A DNA stretch of 64,000 bases from Plantago ovata (Eukaryota > Streptophyta > Magnoliopsida > Lamiales > Plantaginaceae), in NCBI GenBank assembly GCA_028274465.1, contig CM051457.1:28183313-28247312 (forward strand). The letters are read 5' to 3'. Below the pieces are notes generated by a model. The model saw only the letters and a program-made list of their open reading frames with translations, made no database searches and was not told the origin of the DNA. This document shows positions 36,226 through 47,130 of the stretch, one piece after another. Positions within the stretch are counted from its first letter, which is position 1. Each line of letters opens with the position of its first letter. Both the position numbers and the translations under genes were made by a program.

Positions 36226-36593
36226 CGTTGAGCCTGACATTAGTATACTACTATCGGAGGTTCTGGAGAATGAAGGTTCTTGGATCTTGAGGAAATTAAG
36301 GTCGAGATTTCAGTAATGGAGTCTGTATTATGAATATATAGTAATTTAGTGAAAATACTTAGATAACACGGATTAGGAATTTAGTTAGGACTAGGTAATA
36401 TACAATTAATTACCAAAGTAGAATTCAACTAGGTTTCGGAATTGGCAGTGCGTAGTAGTTAATTAGTAGAGAATAGTATATACTGTAAGTGACAACAGCT
36501 CGAGTTGTAAACATGGATCCAAATTAAAGCACAACGAGGCAGAATTCAATACGCGCGGATACACGGATACGTGAATATTAGCTCGATCAATCG

Positions 36594-37407
36594 ATGAATA
36601 GTACTAGTGAGTCTTATCCTTCCTGGGATCTTGTTCCAGATGATATCCTGACGATCATATTTCAGAGGCTGTTGACAATAGATCAAGCTAGATGCAGAGC
36701 AGTCTGCACATGTTGGAATCGTATCGTTTTACAAGGCATCCAATCGTTATTGGAGGCTCCCTGGGAAATCCTGTCCAATGACTCTTACCTTGATCCAGAA
36801 TCTTACATATCAGAAGTACATCTCAGGAGTTTATGTGAAGGGAAGGTTTATTGCTTCAAGTTGCCACAATCCATATTATATGCCTCAGAGGGAGGCTGGT
36901 TATGCGGATCTTCGCGCGGTTGGCTGGTCATGGCGGTAGGTCCTCAGTTGAATCCAGATATGTTCTTATGGAACCCACTGTCCGGTGCCACGCAAAAGCT
37001 CCCACCACCTTCCACCCTCCCTTTTTTAGACGACTGTATGCATTATGAGGCTGATAGGATCAAAATAGACAATTTCTCAAGTGTTGTTGATCGCGTTGAA
37101 GTATTCTCCGTACTAGGCTTTGAATCTACTCAGTGCACTGTCGTGGCTGCACTATTTCGCACCCGTACTGGTCTAAATCGGCGTGTGTACACCAAGTGAA
37201 GAAAAGTGGACAACCTTTGAAATCGAAGAAATAAAAGGTGGACTGTCAGATATTATATTTAGCAGCAGTCAGGGAAGGCTTGTAGTTGCGGCTGCCACAA
37301 CTCGGAACAAATGGAGAAAACTAAGAAATAAAACGTTTGAAGTTTGTTTATCCGGTTGACGAATAGAAGTGGTTCCAGAACTTCTATATCATGACGCTCA
37401 GGAAGTC

Positions 37408-37441
<34 letters not shown>

Positions 37442-37913
37442 GTGAAGAAGTTGAGGCTAGGGAAGCGGAATATCCTATTGGATTAAGTGTTGCCGCGAGA
37501 TTTAGGAACATTGGGCGCCTAGCAGAGTCGAGCATTACCGGAAAAGTGGTTTTTGTGATGGCGCATTTATACAGTATTGCTACATAAGGCGTCAACATTA
37601 ACTATACGAAAGGTTTTCATTACCGCAAGACAGTGTGTTTGAGGTTCCGCCTCTATTACAGGAAAGCATATTCTTTGGTTCAACAGGTGCGATTATGGTG
37701 CAGGCTACAAATGGGGTCACCAAACCAGACTGTGTATACTTCACAACAGATAATGCTGCTGTTGGTGAGGAGGACTTAAAAGCACCGCGCATTTTTCGTG
37801 AACAGGGTGAGTACTCGTTGCTCTACGACGATTTAGATTCACATTTTACGTTGTTAAAGTATCCTTCTAGGTCCAGGGTAGGCTGGTACATGCCTCACCT
37901 TATCACCTTGTAA
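36594..37913 (+). pseudogene. decayed F-box protein gene (DUF295/KIB-type)
   Basis: The first frame (36594-37199, 201 codons) starts MNSTSESYPSWDLVPDDILT and has a good F-box at residues ~10-48 (LVPDDILTIIFQRLLTIDQA, RCRAVCTCWNRIV), the Skp1-binding motif of SCF ubiquitin ligases. Downstream come SSRGWLVMAV and MFLWNPLSGATQKLPPP, typical of plant F-box proteins with a DUF295 beta-propeller. Similarity then moves to a second frame (TPSEEKWTTFEIEEIKG onward) and again to a third (FEVPPLLQESIFFGSTGAIM, YFTTDNAAV), with a TGA in LSG-stop-RIEVV. A (GAT)n run at 37408-37441 encodes an Asp tract. At least two frame breaks and one stop make it non-functional as a full-length protein, but the F-box half alone is still open. 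Confidence 0.8.
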
Positions 37914-37930
37914 TTCTAGTACCATTATTC

Positions 37931-38068
37931 TTAAATCTCCACGGTGTACAGTTCTAAATTTCTAAAACCCATGTAGTATTGTGGATCCAGCATAGATTCT
38001 CCTTCATCACCATGATTGCCTTTATGACAGTCCAATTTCACAGGATGACCTTCTTCTTTGGACTGTCC
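37931..38068 (-). pseudogene. possible terminal exon, perhaps of the kinase gene beyond the Gypsy element
   Basis: A splice acceptor (AACCTGCAG) is followed by 46 codons ending in TAA: GQSKEEGHPVKLDCHKGNHG, then DEGESMLDPQYYMGFRNLEL and YTVEI. The stretch is hydrophilic and keeps codon-like composition. It has no recognised domain. It lies on the same strand as the kinase exons that stop at the Gypsy element's right edge, so it may be the gene's displaced last exon; this is only an inference. Confidence 0.3.
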
Positions 38069-38074
38069 CTGCAG

Positions 38075-38920
38075 GTTAAACCCAGTGAAATATATGAGTG
38101 TAATCAACATAAGATATAAAACAAAGATATTACTATCTTAAAATGCTCTCTTGAGCAGCTATATGTTGCCTAACCCACAAAGCCAATATACTCATTTCTG
38201 GATTCCAGTCGACTAAAATCACCATGAACAAGGTATTTTACTTCCATGAGAAAAAGTATACAACTATACACAAGTTATCAAACTTCGAAAGATAACAATT
38301 TAACATTAAATCAAATCAGATCTGAGTGTAGAAATTGGGGAAAGCACTTTCAGCGCGCTAAACAAAGCTACAAAATTCAACTTCATGATCATCATCAAAT
38401 AAACAAATCCTGGAGTGTAACAGGGGAGTCATCCCCCAAATTCGTAGTGGCACAAATTCCACTAGATCTACCAAAATGACACTGTTCTCTTGCATGCAAC
38501 AGGCACTACACTGCACTACTAGCAATTCGACCTAATTCAACCTAAAATAGTTCTGAATCAAAGTCCAACTACGTATTTCACACACTAAACCCCAAATTAC
38601 TCAGATCATGTCGGTGAAAACAAGCAAGAAAGCCATAATCACTTCATTTACCCAAAAGTGTGTCAGAACCAAAAATCAGTATTCAAAACCAAATTCACAT
38701 ACAAAACAATTAAAATCCTGGAAAAAAAGAAACAGTCTTCAACATTTGTTTGGAGACAGAGATTCTTTGTGTGTGTGGTTGGGGGTTGGGGTTCGAACTT
38801 GAATTTTTTGTTCTTAGGCTTCGGTGAATAAAAGACTGAAACTCCGCTAACTTCCACAGCTGATGTGACCTCATTTTTCATCGGGGATAAAACATCAAAC
38901 CTGTTGGATGTGGTCAATGG
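38075..38920. other. gene-free stretch left of the Gypsy element
   Basis: No convincing gene. The left boundary of the retroelement cannot be fixed, because no left terminal repeat is present to compare with the right one. Confidence 0.35.
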
Positions 38921-38929
38921 TTTTGCAGC

Positions 38930-41900
38930 TACTTCAGCTTTAATAGGCATCAAGTCCGTGAATACCACAGCTAAACCGGTCGCCGGGAAAGCAAAGGGGG
39001 TGGACATGAAGATTGGAGATTGGCATGGAGCAATCTATTTTACCGTAGTCCCATGGACGACTATGACGTGGTGTTGGGACTACAATGGTTTGATCAGGTA
39101 CGGGCTTTCATTGTTCCTTATTCCGATTCACTTATCATTTTGGATCATGAGCATACTAGTGCTATACCGGCCAAGAGGGATGCCAAGGGGACGAGCATGC
39201 TCTCAGCCATTCAGTTCAACCGTGGTCTCCAACGGTGTGAGGAGACCTTTGCTGCGTTCGTCATGCCAAGTAACGAGGAAGGTTCCAAAGGGAAAGGTGA
39301 AGTGCCCAAGGAAATCCAAGTTGTCTTGGAGGAGTTCAAAGATGTGATGCCCAGCGAACTCCCAAAGAGGCTACCACCAAGGAGGGACGTGGATCACAAG
39401 ATCGAGTTGATGAACGATGCGATGCCACCATCCCGTACACCTTATCGGATGGCACCGCCTGAGTTGAAGGAGTTACAAAGGCAATTGAAGGAATTACTAG
39501 ATGCGGGGATGATCCAGCCCTCCAAATCCCCATACGGTGCCCCGGTGTTGTTCCAAAAGAAGCAAGATGGGTCGTTACGGATGTGTGTGGACTATCGGGC
39601 ACTAAACAAGTTGACAGTTCGGAACAAATATCCCATTCTCCTCATTGAGGAACTATTCGACTAGCTTGGAGAGGCCAAGTGGTTTTCAAAGATCGACTTG
39701 CGGTCAGGACTTTGGCAAGTCCGCATTGCCGAGGGCGATGAACCAAAGACCGCAATGGTCACGAGGTATGGGTCATATGAGTTCCTTGTTATGCCGTTTG
39801 GTCTCACTAATGCACCGGCCACATTTTGCACTATGATGAATAAGGTGTTTCATCCATACCTAGACAAATTTGTAGTTGTCTATCTTGATGATATTGTTGT
39901 GTACTCACCCACATTGGAGGACCATTTGGAGCACTTGCGGTTGGTATTTCAGGCCTTGGGGGAAAACGAGTTGTATGCAAAGTTAGAGAAGTGCTCGTTT
40001 GCCCAAGACGAGGTTGCATTTCTTGGCCATCGCATTAGACGTGGGCAGATCATGATGGACAAGTCTAAGGTGAAGGCCATTCATGATTGGGAGACGCCTA
40101 GGGACGTGTCTCAGTTGCGGTCATTCTTGGGGTTGATCAATTACTATCGGCGATTCATAAGGGGGTACTCCAAGATAGTCGCACCACTAACGAATCTCTT
40201 CAAGAAGAACCATACTTGGGCATGGGACGAGACATGCCGGGAGGCCTTTGAGCGACTCAAGGCCATTGTTACGGAGGAACCGATGCTTGCTTTACCGGAT
40301 AATGCCAAGGAATATGAGGTGCAAACGGATGCGCCCAACTTTGCCATTGGGGGCGTGTTGATGCAAGAGGGGCATCCAATTGCTTATGAGAGCCGGAAGT
40401 TGAATGACACCGAGCGACGATACACAGTCCATGAGAAGGAAATGACGGCGGTAGTGCATTGTTTGCGAACATGGAGGCACTACCTTCTCGGGAGTAAATT
40501 TGTGGTCCGGACGGATAACGTAGCCACAAGTTACTTCCAAACACAAAAGAAGCTCACTCCAAAACAAGCACGATGGCAAGAGTTCTTAGCGGAGTTCAAC
40601 TACACTTTGGAGTACAAGCCGGGGGTGACAAATCGTGTAGCCGACGCCTTGAGTCGAAAGTCGGAGCTCGCAGCACTTAGCCAACCCGAGGCCAATATCA
40701 AGGGGCGCATTCGGGAAGGTTTAGAGAAAGATCCAATGGCCCGTAACATCATGGAGTTTGCACGAGAAGGCAAGACACGACGGTTCTGGATACGGGACGA
40801 CTCGTTGTTCACCAAGGGAGATCGGTTATTTGTGCCCAAGTGGGGGAGTTTGAGGCGGTACATTATGAAGGAGTGTCATGACTCCCAATGGGCGGGACAT
40901 CCAGGGATGCATCGCACTATGGCGTTAATGGAAGACGCATATTATTGGCCTAGGATGCGGGAGGATGTCGAGTCCTATGTTCGTACATGCTTGGTGTGCC
41001 AACAAGACAAGATTGAGCAACATCAGCCGGGAGGATTGTTGCAGCCCTTGCCCATACCAGAACACCCGTTCGAGAGCATCTCAATGGATCTCATCACGGC
41101 ATTGCCCAAGTCAGAGGGGTATGGATCAATTATCGTGGTGGTGGACAGGTTTTCGAAGTATGCCACATTCATTCCTGCTCCACCCGGCGTGACGGCCTTG
41201 GACACGGCCAAATTGTTCTTGAAGCATGTTGTGAAGCATTGGGGAGTCCCGAAGACGATAATGAGTGATCAAGATCCACGCTTCACTAGGAAATTCTGGT
41301 CCGAGTTGTTCAAATTGTTGGGTTCTAACTTGGCGTTCTCGACCAGTTTTCACCCACAAACGGATGGACAGACGGAGAGAGTCAATGCCCTATTGGAATT
41401 GTACTTGCGTCACTATGTGAGTGCCAATCAAAGGGATTGCGCGAAGCTCCTCGACACGGCTCAATTTTCGTATAACTTGCAGAAGAGTGAATCGACAGGG
41501 CGGAGTCCTTTCGAGTTAGCAACGGGGCGACAACCAATGACTCCACATTGTATGGCGACGGGTTACTCAGGAAACAGCCCATCAGCCTACACCTTCGCCA
41601 AATCCTTACATTGGGAGGCGGATCTTGCTCGGGCATCCTTGGACAAGGCTGCCAAGAAGATGAAGAAATGGGCGGACATAAAGAGACGCGCGGTCGAGTT
41701 CAAGGTAGGCGACCGGGTAATGGTGAAGTTACTTCCCCAACAGTTCAAATCTCTTCGACCGGTGCACAAGGGGCTTGTGCGGAGATACGAGGGACCATTC
41801 GAGATTGTGAGACGCGTGGGGAATGTTTCCTATCGGTTGGAGTTACCTCTGAAGCTCAAAATTCACCCGGTGTTTCATGTGAGCCAACTAAAGCCCTATC

Positions 41901-42596
41901 ATGAAGACAAGGACGATCCAAGTAGGGGGCAATCGAGTCGAGCACCCACAGCAGTCGTGACATCCTTTGACAAGGATGTTGAGGAGATCATATCCCACCG
42001 AGTGATCCGTAGGAGAGGTGTTCCACCATACACCGAGTATTTCGTTCGATGGAGGGGGCTTCCCGATGCCGAGAGTAGTTGGGAACATGAAGAACACCTT
42101 TGGCAATTCGGGAGAAAGATCAAAGAGTACCGAGACAAGGTCGAGCCGAGGACGGCAGCGACTTTGGTGGGGGAGAATGTCACGTACGACCGATCTCGCG
42201 GTATATTTGTCCCAAGGGAGGCTATCATGTAAATAAGTTCTCTAGAATATTCTTGTATATTATAGAATATTTCCAAGCTTGTAAGAGAAGGAACATAGTA
42301 GAAGAATCTAGATAATGAAAGAACCTAGAAGGTCTTCCACAACCGTTAGATTAGATCAATCTCCACCATCCGTTGAGGAGGTGAACTTGTATGTATAGGC
42401 CCTTGCCATTTCTTTTGATCATCAAGCAATACAAAGCATTCAAGCATCCTTGCAATATTTCTCTCACTAGAAAGCTCTCTTCTTACACACTTAGCAACAA
42501 GTTCGGTAGGCTTACTAGGTAGTCTCGAGGCGAACTAGCCTAGTGCCGCACGGGTTCAAGTTCTTTCGGTAATCAAAGTTTCATCCCGTGACAAGC
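38930..42596 (+). mobile_element. chromovirus fossil (Ty3/Gypsy LTR retrotransposon), broken
   Basis: Parts in order on the + strand: end of the aspartic protease region (around 38930-39110), reverse transcriptase (about 39400-40050, with YLDDIVVYS), RNase H (about 40270-40660), zinc-binding head and core of integrase (about 40850-41560), and a C-terminal chromodomain (about 41960-42110, [20 protein letters not shown]), which defines chromoviruses. A probable right LTR runs from about 42229 to 42596 and ends CCGTGACA. Gag and the left LTR are not present, and pol carries at least one break, so it is a broken, partial copy. Most of pol remains open, which suggests moderate rather than great age. 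It abuts an exon of a decayed kinase gene on its right. Confidence 0.92.
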
Positions 42597-43698
42597 CTAT
42601 TCAGAGATTTTTCAAGTAAAGTTGTGACTAGGGAAAAATCTGGTAGATCCTGTTCATCACTCAATAATAATTGGACAAGGGGCTACAAAACACAAAACCA
42701 CAATTTTCATAATTAAAGTCTAGCAAATTTATAACTACACATGATGGGGAATAGAATGAAACATACCTGTGGCAATGCCAATTGCAATTGCGGATCATCC
42801 TTGTAGATAAGTTCTTTCATGACCAACAAGAAGCTATGGATATCCTCTTTTCTACTTTTCTGATTTACAGCATTAAACAACAAGTAAAAAAGGTGAAAAG
42901 GTATATTGACATTGCATATAAAAAAAGAAAAAGAGAGAGAGGTAGCCACCTCACCTCATCAACAATCCATTTCATATTGACACCCATAGCAAGCTTGATA
43001 TCTGTTCCGCCATGGGTCAGATACATGTTTGCTATAAATATACATAACATGAAATATATTAGGTGTCCGAGCCAAAATTTCAAGGTGAAAATTTTAAATA
43101 CCCAAAAGTTGCATTACTTAGTTTAATATCCCTGTGAAGTATCCCTCTTTTGTGCAGATACTGCATTGCTTTTGAAATCTTCAAAGCATAGGTAAGAGAG
43201 AGCTGCAATTCTAGACGCTGTGATTGTGATTTCAATTCCAAGAGTCTTTGATGCAGAGTTAAACCTTTTATCAGCTCTTTTATAATAACCATTTGCTCAC
43301 CCTCAGCATTAGATGCTCCAATGTACTGTATTGAATAGAGATTAATTATACTATGGTAAACACAGTTTAGAAATAACCCATTAATAGCTAAGATCTTGAC
43401 CTTCACGATATTGACATGATCTATCCAACAAAGTAAAGCAACTTCCTGGTTGTATGAAAGAAAGCAAGCTCCCGATTTATTTCATCTTTCGGGAGATCAA
43501 AGATTTTTATTGCTACCTCGGTTGAGTTGTAGCTGGAAAACATTTAAATAATTAAAACCAAATGAATACCAAATAAGAGTTTCACATATTTATGCCAAAA
43601 CTATTACATAAAGAGATAAATTAGTGACTTACTAGCCTTCATACACGGAGAATCGTTTTCCCCCACTGATTTTCTTGTTTCCAATTGTTATTTCCGAA
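42597..43698 (-). pseudogene. decayed protein kinase gene, cut by the Gypsy element
   Basis: Exon-like pieces on the minus strand: 43698-43633 (SEITIGNKKISGGKRFSVYE, glycine-loop region), from 43532 (YNSTEVAIKIFDL, with the ATP-binding Lys in AIK), 43325-43118 (GEQMVIIKELIKGLTLHQRL; catalytic loop HRDIKL), 43031-42955 (NMYLTHGGTDIKLAMGV), 42859-42767 (EDIHSFLLVMKELIYKD), and from 42682 to the Gypsy edge (PLVQLLLSDEQDLPDF). Most junctions are good GT-AG sites. The DFG motif is replaced by AMG, and a frame break follows exon 2 (a stop after LLYFVG), so catalytic activity is unlikely. It resembles plant Ser/Thr/Tyr kinases generally; no subfamily can be named. The last exon runs straight into the retroelement's right end. 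Confidence 0.7.
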
Positions 43699-44065
43699 CT
43701 GTTAAACAAAGAAAGGTGTAAAAAGGATGCCAACGGAATGAACTAAGGAAATTTAGTACAAATGATATGATTAGTCTTTGACTCATAGTTTTACATATGA
43801 TTTGTTAAATATGAGCTGTTTGAGACTTTGAATCATAGCACAACAGAATCACAAATATATGATTAGTCTCGTCTCTTAGTCCAAAACAGGATCAAAGCAT
43901 AGAAGACTTTGATTAGACTAAGAGAGTAAATCAAACGTAGGATAAAGTAATATCAAATACCAACTTCAGGTAGCACTAGCAAAAGTCTATTCACTCAGTT
44001 AACAATACTGAACTTCAGGAAAAGCAACATACAAAAAAGCCATTATAACAACAGCTACTCTATAT

Positions 44066-44165
44066 CTCCAAATTAAGCTTTCAAGTAAAGCCATTACATA
44101 GCAGCATAAAGTACAAAAATAACCAAAAGGTCCCCGAGAATCAACACATCACCAGATACAAACAA
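44066..44165. repeat. copy of part of the RRM gene's leader intron
   Basis: TCCAAATTAAGCT, AAGCCATTACA, CAGCAGCATAAA, TAACCAAAAGGT, CCCGAGAATCAACACA and CATCACCAGATACAA occur in the same order and spacing as at about 29047-29150, in the same orientation relative to the local minus-strand genes. Identity is high over about 100 bases. Confidence 0.75.
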
Positions 44166-44275
44166 GGATTAGTGAAAAAAACTTCAGCTACTCGAAATAA
44201 CAATAAACGTAAACTTGAAATGTCAATAAATTGTGAAATGAGATGAAAACATATACTAAAAGGTTTTGAGACCTA

Positions 44276-44820
44276 ACTTGTTCATGACAAAATTAACAGA
44301 ATCACAGTAACGCTTCATCCATTGCATGAACTTCATATTCTCAAGCGGTATCCCCACGATCAACTTGCTCACCTCAATTTGTTGTACTCACAGCATCAAC
44401 CAACACTAACACATTCAATTCATACCCCTAAAATGCACTCACGACAACAAAATGCTATAAACGGATGTACTAGATCGAATCTGAAACACTAATCGCACCT
44501 TGTTAACATTCAGCTTGTTGAAAACATCCTGAAGGACTTAGTTATTCTTCTCATCGAAGTTAACCTGGTTCATCGGAACCATTCATGGATGAACGGAATT
44601 CAACAACTGACAGTGTACAACACCAGTAAAGGCCTGTAAATCCAAAATTCAGGTACTCAATTACGATTGTTGGACAGCTACGAGGATTTGAACGTATGGT
44701 GAAACGTACCTCTTCGACTTCTGAGAAAGAGCGATGGAGTGTGGAATTGATCCAATCGAGAATTTTTAGCCGATCGTCAGAATACACCCGCTCCATGGAG
44801 ATTCCGATATTCGTTGCCAT
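44276..44820 (-). pseudogene. EB1: EB1 (microtubule end-binding protein) N-terminal pseudogene
   Basis: Exon 1 (44820-44710) encodes MATNIGISMERVYSDDRLKI and LDWINSTLHRSFSEVEE, the start of the EB1 calponin-homology domain. Exon 2 (44633-44499) continues AFTGVVHCQLLNSVHP, a TGA, MVPMNQVNFDEKNN, a TAA, VLQDVFNKLNVNK. Exon 3 (about 44390-44276) has [20 protein letters not shown] and [11 protein letters not shown]1 tracks growing microtubule plus ends; its CH domain binds microtubules and a C-terminal coiled coil dimerises. Here two stops interrupt the CH domain and the linker and coiled coil are missing. Exon-intron structure is preserved, so this is a duplicated genomic fragment, not a retrocopy. 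Confidence 0.85.
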
Positions 44821-45293
44821 TGTTAAAAAATTTTGATTTTCGATTCTGAATTTGGGATTTTCTGGAAGGTTCGACCTGGAGAAGGGAACAGTTTCGAATT
44901 TTAGTTTTCAAGGAGATTATTATATTTGAGCGGGAACGATTTTGCAAGCCGTGGAAATATCTACTACTACTTTCTTTTCTTTTTTTTATAAAAGAAACAG
45001 CAAAAAATTTGGAAATATCTAGTACTCCGAAATTTTGGAAATATCTCGACTTGGAGGAGGGAACACTGAACAGTTTCTGATTTTAGTTTTCAGGGAGTAC
45101 TAATGTTTTGAAAATTTACGTCCTGTTTGGATGGCCTTACTAATGAGTAAATGGCACTATGGCAGTAGTAAAATTGTATAAACTCCTTTAAAAATAAAAA
45201 TAAATAAAAATTTGTATAAACTCTCTAGCTCTATTCTTCTTACATTTTTCTTTCCAACAGTTATTTAGAATGTTTGTATGATGTTGATATGTA
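44821..45293. other. gene-free stretch upstream of the EB1 fragment
   Basis: It contains a small imperfect local duplication (GGAAATATCT repeated, and GTTT(C)GATTTTAGTTTTCA(A/G)GGAG twice, about 44890-45100). No gene was seen. Confidence 0.45.
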
Positions 45294-45514
45294 ATCACCC
45301 AGTCCCGAAACAGTTGCACAATTTTACCGTTTTAGACGATTTGTATGAGTTGTACCATTTTATTTATTATATTAATTTTATAATCCATCAATCAATTTCA
45401 TTGGCTACAAAATTAATGTCAATCTCTACTAACAATATAACTCAATATTTAAATTTTTCTTCTTAGTTTTTATGTCTGAAATTAAATGGTATAACTGTTC
45501 TGGAACGGATTAAG
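45294..45514. mobile_element. diverged Stowaway-type MITE, 221 bp
   Basis: TA lies at both edges (45292-45293, 45515-45516). The left arm has GTCCCGAAACAGTTGCAC and the right arm, reverse-complemented, CCGTTCCAGAACAGTTATAC. Both match the ends of the clearer copy at 20486-20736, but with more changes, so it is older. Confidence 0.6.
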
Positions 45515-45516
45515 TA

Positions 45517-46190
45517 TGATGTTTGATTTAAGAAGAAATTCCCATTATGATTTAAGAAGAAATTCCCATTATTATTTAAAATAAAATCTAGTAAATTTAG
45601 TTTAATGGTGTGTGCCAAATATACTCATGTAAATTTATAGTAGTAGATTTATTTTTATGTGTTTTGATTTATACTGGCATATGCTCTAACGATTAATCCA
45701 GTCGGTCAATATCGGACCCTTTTTAGGGTCAGTTTTTTCAACAGTAAAATTAATAATAAAAAGGTGTAATGATAGTAAATTAAGGTCAAAAGCACTCACA
45801 ATATCACACCTAATAATAGTAAAGTACTTATTAATAGTATAGACAATATAAAAAGTAAGCTAAAACAACAACTATTTTGTAAATAGTTAGAAATTCAAAA
45901 CGTCAATTAGACATGATAGTATAGTAGGTCTCCTTCTTTATAACCACTTTATCACTCTCTATCTCATTGACAATTAAATATCCATACAAATTAATTCTTT
46001 AATATTATTACTTAAAATTAATAATTTTTATTACTTAGAAAGATACAAAGGAAATAGAGGAAGTAACTTCTAAAATCTTAAAAGTAAAATATTTGAGGTA
46101 CTTCACTTTAAAAACTCTTGGTTGGACTTTTTAATTCATATTTGGCGATAAAACAACTCTTCATATTTATATTGTAACTTTAGTTTAAAA
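45517..46190. other. AT-rich intergenic stretch
   Basis: No gene was seen. There is a short doubled GATTTAAGAAGAAATTCCCA near 45530-45570. Confidence 0.4.
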
Positions 46191-46334
46191 ATCAAATTCT
46201 ACGTTAAAAACTCTTTTAAGTTATCAATTTATTATCTCTGATCTCACTACATTTAATAAAATATCAAATTCTACGTTAAAAACTCTTTTAAGTTATCAAT
46301 TTATTATCTCTGATCTCACTACATTTAATAAAAT
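46191..46334. repeat. 72-bp perfect tandem duplication
   Basis: Units 46191-46262 and 46263-46334 read the same at every position I compared, beginning ATCAAATTCTACGTTAAAAA. Perfect identity in otherwise drifting AT-rich DNA implies a very recent event, or an assembly artefact. Confidence 0.85.
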
Positions 46335-46413
46335 ACTTACCAAACATTATAATAGAGGTTTTAATGGGGAAGCGGATTTTCTATCCCACTTTTTCCGCTT
46401 CCCTCCCGGGTAC

Positions 46414-46577
46414 GGATCTTCTATTCCACTTTTTCGTGTCTCATTTCATGTCCCACTCTCCTACATGTGACATGTGACATTTTTTAATTAAGTAATTAAT
46501 TTAGATAAGTAAAATTAAAATGTCACATGTAGGAGAGTGGGACATGAAAGGGGACACGAAAGGGTGGTAGAAGATCC
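46414..46577. repeat. large hairpin, MITE-like, 164 bp
   Basis: The left arm GGATCTTCTATTCCAC...TCATGTCCCACTCTCC pairs with the right arm over about 58-60 bases with few mismatches; the inner part CATGTCCCACTCTCCTACAT is matched exactly. The loop is about 46 bases of AT-rich sequence. No coding capacity. A target duplication could not be settled. Confidence 0.75.
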
Positions 46578-47130
46578 ACACCGCCCTCTCCCTTACATTG
46601 TTTTAACTTTTTAGTAAACAGTTTTTAACTTTAAATTTCGATTACATAAAATATTTAAAAAAATTATATTACAAAAATTTAGATTCTACATTTTCATAAC
46701 AAGATTTTGTCAATAATTTATCATTATAGTTTATAGTTTCTAAGAGTCAAAGTTAAAAACTGTTCACCCAAAAAAATTAAAATAGATAAATTACAATGGG
46801 ACAATACTTTAATTTTTCGCCTAAAACTACGCACCAACAAAGCCACATCCCACATTTGAAGATTATGATAATCCTCAAGTCAATGTAGAGAAAATGAAAC
46901 TCGCCAATTATCAACTTTGTGTTGTACAGAAACTGCAACTTGCCACAGACCAAGAAATACTATTACAACATCAAAGTTCTTCACCGGCTAAGAGATTACT
47001 AATTCATGATATTCATGACTGAATTAACAAAAACCTCAAGAGTAACAGTAACACATCCAAGAAAGACAGACAGAAAGAAAAGTAATAAATATGATACGAT
47101 ATTGAAGAAATGCAAGAACTGATTTCCACA
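46578..47130. other. gene-free stretch, 3' flank of EFG1
   Basis: It probably includes the 3' untranslated region of the leftward EFG1 gene. No other feature was seen. Confidence 0.4.

Noticed and set aside
38663-39007. Minus-strand frame of 114 codons left of and overlapping the Gypsy protease region
   Set aside because: The overlapping part is better explained by the protease on the + strand. The remainder has no recognisable domain.
39336-42315. Many further open frames on both strands over the Gypsy element
   Set aside because: They overlap the pol domains in other frames and show no independent similarity.
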